This document shows positions 60,214 to 64,000 of a stretch of DNA of 64,000 nucleotides, piece by piece. The notes beneath the pieces are model-generated. The model ran no database searches. It had not been told where the DNA came from and was given only the letters and a program-made list of their open reading frames with translations. The first letter of the stretch is position 1. Every line of letters starts with the position of its first letter. The stretch lies in contig NC_011986.1 of NCBI RefSeq assembly GCF_000016285.1, positions 14,731-78,730 of the forward strand, written 5' to 3'. The stretch comes from Allorhizobium ampelinum S4. Its GTDB lineage: Bacteria > Pseudomonadota > Alphaproteobacteria > Rhizobiales > Rhizobiaceae. The position numbers were made by a program, and so were the translations under genes.

Positions 60214-60716
60214 GAAAAAAACCCGTTTTTTCGGCTCTCTTGTTCGCTCTTGTGTTTTCACAACCAGCCAGCGCGGCGGACTATTCCGGGCAAGCCCGCG
60301 TGATCGATGGCGACACCTTCAGCATTCGACAGCAGCGGATCAGGATTGCGGCGATTGACGCCTGCGAGCGCTCGCAAAAGGGCTGGAAGAATGGAGCCGA
60401 ATGGGCGTGTGGTGTCGAGGCTCGCAGCTATCTTTCTCGCCTTATCGACGGAAAGCATGTGACATGCACTATCATAGACGAAGACCAATACCGTCGCCTA
60501 GTCGGACAGTGCTACATCCAGCAAACCGATATCGGCCTTGAAATGGTGAAAGCCGGCCAGGCGCGACTTCTGTTGCAGTATCTACCGCGAGGGAACTCAA
60601 TGCCTCTTGACGCTTACCACCAGGCCGAAGACAGCGCCCGGGGCAGACGTTTGGGCCAGTGGGCGGCCGAGATCGACGCGCCGAGCAATTATCGCCGTTC
60701 CAATTCTCATCAGTAA
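60210..60716 (+). CDS. Exported thermonuclease (SNase family)
   Basis: 168 aa from TTG 60210, overlapping the repC stop, with GGAGG upstream. Signal peptide ends ASAAD. SNase core RVIDGDTFSIRQQRIRIAAIDACE keeps the Ca-binding and catalytic Asp, Arg and Glu; RRLVGQCYI supplies the second Arg region. Four cysteines (IDAC, WACGV, VTCTI, GQCYI) match the three SNase-fold proteins at 8840-10685. Probably the active member of the set. Confidence 0.88.
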   Translation: MRKKPVFSALLFALVFSQPASAADYSGQARVIDGDTFSIRQQRIRIAAIDACERSQKGWKNGAEWACGVEARSYLSRLIDGKHVTCTIIDEDQYRRLVGQCYIQQTDIGLEMVKAGQARLLLQYLPRGNSMPLDAYHQAEDSARGRRLGQWAAEIDAPSNYRRSNSHQ

Positions 60717-61117
60717 CCCAGTGACAATTGGATCTGGAACCGTCGAAATCCTCCTTTGGTAGCGCCAAATTGGCTATCTCGTAGAGCAAAAAGCCGTTTG
60801 TTTACTGTTGTATGCTTACGAAAAGTGAATAATATTGGCGCAGGAATATGCGGTTATTGTTGTTGGTCGTACAGGTGATGTTTGGTAGACGCTTTCAGTA
60901 GACACCCCTCCAAGGCCGTTGCTCTTGATGCCCGTTCGCACAGCGACGCGGTTTGCGCAAAGCTGGCTGTCCTCCAAATTTCCCCGCCTTCGGCTTCCTC
61001 GCGAAGCAAATTTGGCAGCCTTCCAGCCTCCTCCGCTGCGCTTCGGCCTCCGGTGCGCACCGCTTTCCGCTGTGCCTTGTGAACGCTCATCGCAACCACC
61101 AAAGAGGAGTGACCACC
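60717..61117 (+). other. Intergenic and leader of the DUF736 gene
   Basis: 60717-60890 is AT-richer and featureless. 60890-61100 is a CT-rich leader with short inverted repeats (GCCTTCGGC, CGCTGCGCTTCGG) ending AACCACCAAAGAGGAGTGACCACC before ATG 61118, like the leader of the gene at 53280. No supported gene. Confidence 0.45.
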
Positions 61118-61453
61118 ATGAAAAGCATCACCAACTACATCCAGTTCAACGGCGACAACATCGAAACCGCAGACGGTACCGGCCTCATCTCCACCATCGA
61201 GCGAGACCTCCCCATCAAGGTAACGCCTTTCTCTTCCACCAACGAAAGAGCCCCGACGCACCGCGTCTACGCAACGTCTCCCGCAGGTCATAACCTCGAC
61301 GTGGGCGGCATCTGGAAAAAAGAGAACGGCGAAGGCAAGCCCTACTACACGATCTCGATCAAGCGCATGGGCTTTAACGCCAATCTGGGCCGGTTCCCCG
61401 GCCAGGACGATCCGACCCTTCAGGCAATCATCGAGTGGGAACCCCGCGATTGA
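61118..61453 (+). CDS. DUF736 family protein
   Basis: 111 aa from ATG 61118. Typical C-terminal half of the family: ERAPTHRVYATSPAGHNLDVGGIWKKENGEGKPYYTISI. Small beta-sheet protein found widely on Rhizobiales plasmids near conjugation genes; function unknown. AGAGGAG Shine-Dalgarno. Confidence 0.88.
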   Translation: MKSITNYIQFNGDNIETADGTGLISTIERDLPIKVTPFSSTNERAPTHRVYATSPAGHNLDVGGIWKKENGEGKPYYTISIKRMGFNANLGRFPGQDDPTLQAIIEWEPRD

Positions 61454-61573
61454 TTGCGCAGAGAAGCCCGGTTCATGACCGGGCATCTCACCCCGAAAAG
61501 GCTGAAAATCCGCCAAATAGCTGGATTTTTGGCCCTTTTCGTGTTAGGTTCAACAGTAATTGGAGATTTGTCG

Positions 61574-61780
61574 ATGAACATTCATTCCACCCGTCCCGAC
61601 CGCTCCCCGGAAGCCGTAGCGGCTCGAAAGAAGAGCACCGATCAGGCTCGCGCCATGAACATTCGCCAAGGCTATCAGGGCGACGACGCCCTGCTCGAAG
61701 CGGCAACCGCTGCTTACGTTGCCGGCGATCTCACCCGCGAAGAGTATCGCGCCCGCATCTTGCCGCAGCCCAAGGGCTGA
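61574..61780 (+). CDS. VbhA-like Fic antitoxin
   Basis: 68 aa from ATG 61574 (GGAG 8 nt upstream). Its C-terminal half, STDQARAMNIRQGYQGDDALLEAATAAYVAGDLT, follows the VbhA family layout. The antitoxin motif (S/T)xxxE(G/N) that blocks the Fic active site is not evident: the aligned positions read N-I-R-Q-G-Y-Q-G with no Glu. Sits 70 bp before the Fic gene. Assignment rests on layout and position. Confidence 0.72.
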   Translation: MNIHSTRPDRSPEAVAARKKSTDQARAMNIRQGYQGDDALLEAATAAYVAGDLTREEYRARILPQPKG

Positions 61781-61810
61781 TCATTTCATTCAAGTCTCAA
61801 GAGGCTCAAG

Positions 61811-61837
61811 GCCGTCTGCTCGCGCAGACGGCTTTTT
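61811..61837 (+). terminator. Intrinsic terminator between antitoxin and Fic toxin
   Basis: GCCGTCTGC-TCGC-GCAGACGGC, a perfect 9-bp stem with a 4-nt loop, then five T, only 12 bp before the Fic start codon. It would limit read-through into the toxin gene. Confidence 0.8.
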
Positions 61838-61849
61838 GTTGGTTTACGC

Positions 61850-62914
61850 ATGGCTGAAGAACACCCCAAGGGTTCCTACACTTATCCCAACACGTCAGAC
61901 GATCCGGATCGCCAGAACGTCCTTCGTAACAAGTTCGGTATCGAATCCAAATCGGAGCTTCGCACGGTCGAGTACCGCGCAACGCAGGACCGAATTTCGG
62001 AAATCCTTGAGGGTGATGGTCCCAAGGGGAACTTTGATGCCGCTCATCTCAAGGCGATCCACGGCCACATATTTCAGGATGTGTACGAATGGGCGGGTCA
62101 TACCCGAAACGAAAGCCCGGTGGTTGACGGAGCTCGTGTCGAGCCGATTGGTGGCCTCTCAAAAGGCGGAACGTCTTTCCTGCATGGCGCGCGTATAGAC
62201 TTGGGCCTGAATGAGGCTCTGAAGCCGATCAGCGATCCGCAGGCGCTACGAGCCGCCAGCAGGGAAGAATTCGTTGAGCGGGCCGCAAAAGCGCTGTCAG
62301 AGCTGAACTACGTGCATCCATTTCGCGAAGGCAACGGAAGAACCCAGGAAACCTTCATCACGGAGCTCGGCCGGCATTACGGGCATGACATCGATATGAG
62401 CGTGATCAGCAAGACCCGTATGATTGAAGCGTCCATTGCCACGACAAATGACCCTGCCAGCCCTGCCCTGAAGCACGTCATCGAGGATGCGATAGACCCC
62501 AACCGCCGCGAGGCGCTGCGTGGTGCCTTTGCGGATCTGGAGCAGGTCGGCGAGAAGCCATTCGAGCATTATGTTCGGACTGCCCGCCCGGGCGAAGAGA
62601 TCGAGGGCCAGGTGTTCGGTCATGACAATCGCGTTGCAACCCTTGTGACCGAGAACGGCATTATCGCTGTCGATCGCGCCGACCTTCCGGAGCGGATCCC
62701 GGCCGACGACGAAGAGGTGAAGTTCACCGCCCGATCTGACTTCAGAACCTTGGGGCGGCCGGAGCAGGAGGCCCAAGCGCAGCCTCAGAGCGTCGAGCAA
62801 AAGGCTGAACAAGCGCCGCAGCCGTCAAATCACAACGCAGAGCTCAAGGCCCTCGAAGCGCAGCATCTGGCAACCCGTCAGCAGCAGAACGACCGGGAGG
62901 ACCGGGATCGTTAG
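61850..62914 (+). CDS. Fic-domain AMPylase toxin (VbhT/Bep-like)
   Basis: 354 aa. The Fic domain carries the intact active motif HPFREGNGRT (residues 156-165), so it should transfer AMP to target proteins. It is followed by an OB-fold-like region (GEEIEGQVFGHDNRVATLVTENGIIAVDRADLPERI) and a charged Gln/Asp/Arg tail (QQQNDREDRDR). The order Fic-OB matches VbhT and Bartonella Bep effectors, but no full BID translocation domain is visible. No Shine-Dalgarno of note and a terminator directly upstream point to low expression. Confidence 0.88.
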   Translation: MAEEHPKGSYTYPNTSDDPDRQNVLRNKFGIESKSELRTVEYRATQDRISEILEGDGPKGNFDAAHLKAIHGHIFQDVYEWAGHTRNESPVVDGARVEPIGGLSKGGTSFLHGARIDLGLNEALKPISDPQALRAASREEFVERAAKALSELNYVHPFREGNGRTQETFITELGRHYGHDIDMSVISKTRMIEASIATTNDPASPALKHVIEDAIDPNRREALRGAFADLEQVGEKPFEHYVRTARPGEEIEGQVFGHDNRVATLVTENGIIAVDRADLPERIPADDEEVKFTARSDFRTLGRPEQEAQAQPQSVEQKAEQAPQPSNHNAELKALEAQHLATRQQQNDREDRDR

Positions 62915-63142
62915 CCCGGCTTCCTACCCGTTGCAGTACCGGCATCCGCAGCGCCGTTAGCGGCCCCTGCTCCCTTGTGTTTGCCGTCTCCCGTTTCGTT
63001 GGGTGATTGACGGACAAGCTACGATAGCCCCTCCCCCATTCAACCGCTTCGCGGTCCTCCTCTCCGTTGCGGCCCTCCGGGTGCATGGGCTCGTCTCGGC
63101 TATCTCCGTTTTTTGCCGTCAACCAACGAAAAGGCGACGGCT
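62915..63142 (+). other. Leader of the ArdC gene
   Basis: 228 bp without a gene. CT-rich, with CCGCTTCGCGG and GCGGCCCTCCGGG-type stem-loops, ending AACGAAAAGGCGACGGCT before ATG 63143. Similar in style to the leaders at 44913, 52893 and 60717. Confidence 0.35.
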
Positions 63143-64000
63143 ATGCAGAGCAAGGACACCTACCAGCGCATCACGGATGCCATCATCGAGCAGCTTGAAG
63201 CAGGAACGAAACCCTGGATCCGCCCTTGGCGCGGGACCGTCCGCCGCTCGCCGGTACCGCAACGCGCCACCGGCGAAGCCTATCGCGGCATCAACGTCAT
63301 CATCCTGTGGCTTTCCAGCCAGCTCGCCGGCTACGACGGGAACACTTGGATGACCTACCGGCAGGCTCAGGATCTTGGGGGCCAGGTCAGAAAGGGCGAA
63401 CAGGGAACCCTCGTCGTCAAGTACGGGACCTTCACTCCGAAGGCGCAGGAAGCCGACGACAAGAGCATCCCGTACCTGAAGGGCTACACCGTCTTCAACG
63501 TCGAGCAGATCGATGGCCTACCCGACCGGTTCAAAAGCCCGGTTGAAGACATTCCGGAAGGCCCCATGCCGCTCCTCAGGCATGTCGAAGACTTTATCGG
63601 TCGAACCGGCGCGAAGATTACCTACGGCGGCAAGCACGCCTGCTATCGTCCAGGTCCCGACGACATCGAGATGCCCGCGCGTGAACGCTTCCTAAGCGAA
63701 GTCCATCTTTACAGCACCGTTCTGCACGAGCTCGGCCACTGGACCGGCTCGAAACACCGTCTCGATCGCGATCTTTCCGGCCGGTTTGGGACCGAAACCT
63801 ATGCCGTAGAAGAGCTCGTTGCCGAACTGTCGGCGGCTTTCGTATGCGCTGACCTTGGCGTTGAGCACGATCCACGCGAGAACACCGCGACCTATCTGGA
63901 AAGCTGGCTGACGGTTTTGAAGCAGGATAAGCGGGCGATCGTCACAGCCGCCGCCAAGGCTCAGACCGTTTCTGACTACCTTCATGGCCTTCAATCATAG
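63143..64000 (+). CDS. ArdC-like antirestriction protein
   Basis: 285 aa from ATG 63143; the stop falls on the last base of the window. N-terminal ssDNA-binding domain (YQRITDAIIEQLEAGTKPWIRPW ... YRGINVIILWLSSQLAGYDGNTWMTYRQAQDLGGQVRKGEQG) and C-terminal zincin-like metallopeptidase domain with VLHELGHWTG (HExxH) and a downstream EELVAELSAAF. In related systems it shields single-stranded plasmid DNA entering by conjugation from restriction. Confidence 0.92.
   Translation: MQSKDTYQRITDAIIEQLEAGTKPWIRPWRGTVRRSPVPQRATGEAYRGINVIILWLSSQLAGYDGNTWMTYRQAQDLGGQVRKGEQGTLVVKYGTFTPKAQEADDKSIPYLKGYTVFNVEQIDGLPDRFKSPVEDIPEGPMPLLRHVEDFIGRTGAKITYGGKHACYRPGPDDIEMPARERFLSEVHLYSTVLHELGHWTGSKHRLDRDLSGRFGTETYAVEELVAELSAAFVCADLGVEHDPRENTATYLESWLTVLKQDKRAIVTAAAKAQTVSDYLHGLQS

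Noticed and set aside
60854..61516. Minus-strand open frame of 220 codons covering the DUF736 gene
   Set aside because: Antisense to a clear family protein with a good Shine-Dalgarno; composition fits a mirror frame of GC-rich coding DNA.
1..64000. CRISPR arrays, tRNA and rRNA genes
   Set aside because: No regularly spaced identical repeats with unique spacers and no tRNA or rRNA sequence were recognised by eye.

Overview
The window looks like a large part of a conjugative, copper-resistance plasmid from an alphaproteobacterium of the Rhizobiales (Rhizobium, Agrobacterium or Ochrobactrum type). The basis is a RepC-family replication initiator, a VirB-type type IV secretion operon, an HmrR-type copper regulator with rhizobial copper genes, DUF736 and ArdC plasmid-housekeeping genes, and high GC with strong G/C third-position use. 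No chromosomal housekeeping gene, tRNA, rRNA or CRISPR array was seen. No relaxase, coupling protein, repA or repB lies in the window.

Layout. (1) 1-8682, minus strand: a virB operon read from virB1 at the right to a virB9 cut by the left edge. It carries a second lytic transglycosylase after virB4 and a small lipoprotein between virB5 and virB6. (2) 8840-12103, plus strand: a divergent operon of exported proteins, three of them SNase-fold proteins in tandem that lose catalytic residues but keep a common cysteine pattern. (3) 12.1-18.6 kb: a small orphan gene, a serine recombinase, a protein with a TIR/deoxyribosyltransferase-like C-terminus, a complete IS21-family element with a 6-bp target duplication, and an IS3-family element. 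(4) 18.6-42.8 kb: a copper (and probably silver) resistance island. It has an adenylate cyclase at its edge, two copies of a CusF-cupredoxin module around a lower-GC two-component system, a multicopper oxidase with a TolC-type channel, DUF305 and Csp copper-binding proteins, two P1B ATPases, cytochrome c', a MerR-family regulator, CopZ, FixH-like and DUF411 proteins, and a CusBA efflux pump. (5) 43-57.4 kb: plasmid maintenance and accessory genes, including Mrr-like, HTH, VapBC, a ParB-like protein, a membrane protein paired with a hydrolase, many orphan genes, and several structured leaders and terminators. (6) 57.4-64 kb: a second identical copy of the IS3 element in the opposite orientation, inserted just upstream of repC, followed by a fourth SNase, DUF736, a VbhA-like antitoxin and Fic toxin, and ArdC.

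How it works together. RepC replicates the plasmid. ParB-like, VapBC and Fic/VbhA proteins probably help keep it. ArdC is expected to protect incoming single strands during transfer, and VirB builds the channel. The copper island exports cytosolic Cu(I) (P-type ATPases, CopZ, HmrR with two visible MerR-type operators), handles periplasmic copper (multicopper oxidase, CusF, cupredoxins, DUF305, DUF411) and pumps it out of the cell (CusBA with a TolC partner).

Several features are missed by simple ORF calling: the partial virB9, a frameshifted gene at 49462-49748, a LigD ligase remnant at 53530-53781, a gene tail cut by the IS3 element at 18584-18728, a promoter-to-terminator small RNA candidate near 44530-44617, a perfect FNR/FixK box in front of cytochrome c', and a terminator placed between the Fic antitoxin and toxin. 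All family names here come from reading motifs by eye; no database search was run.
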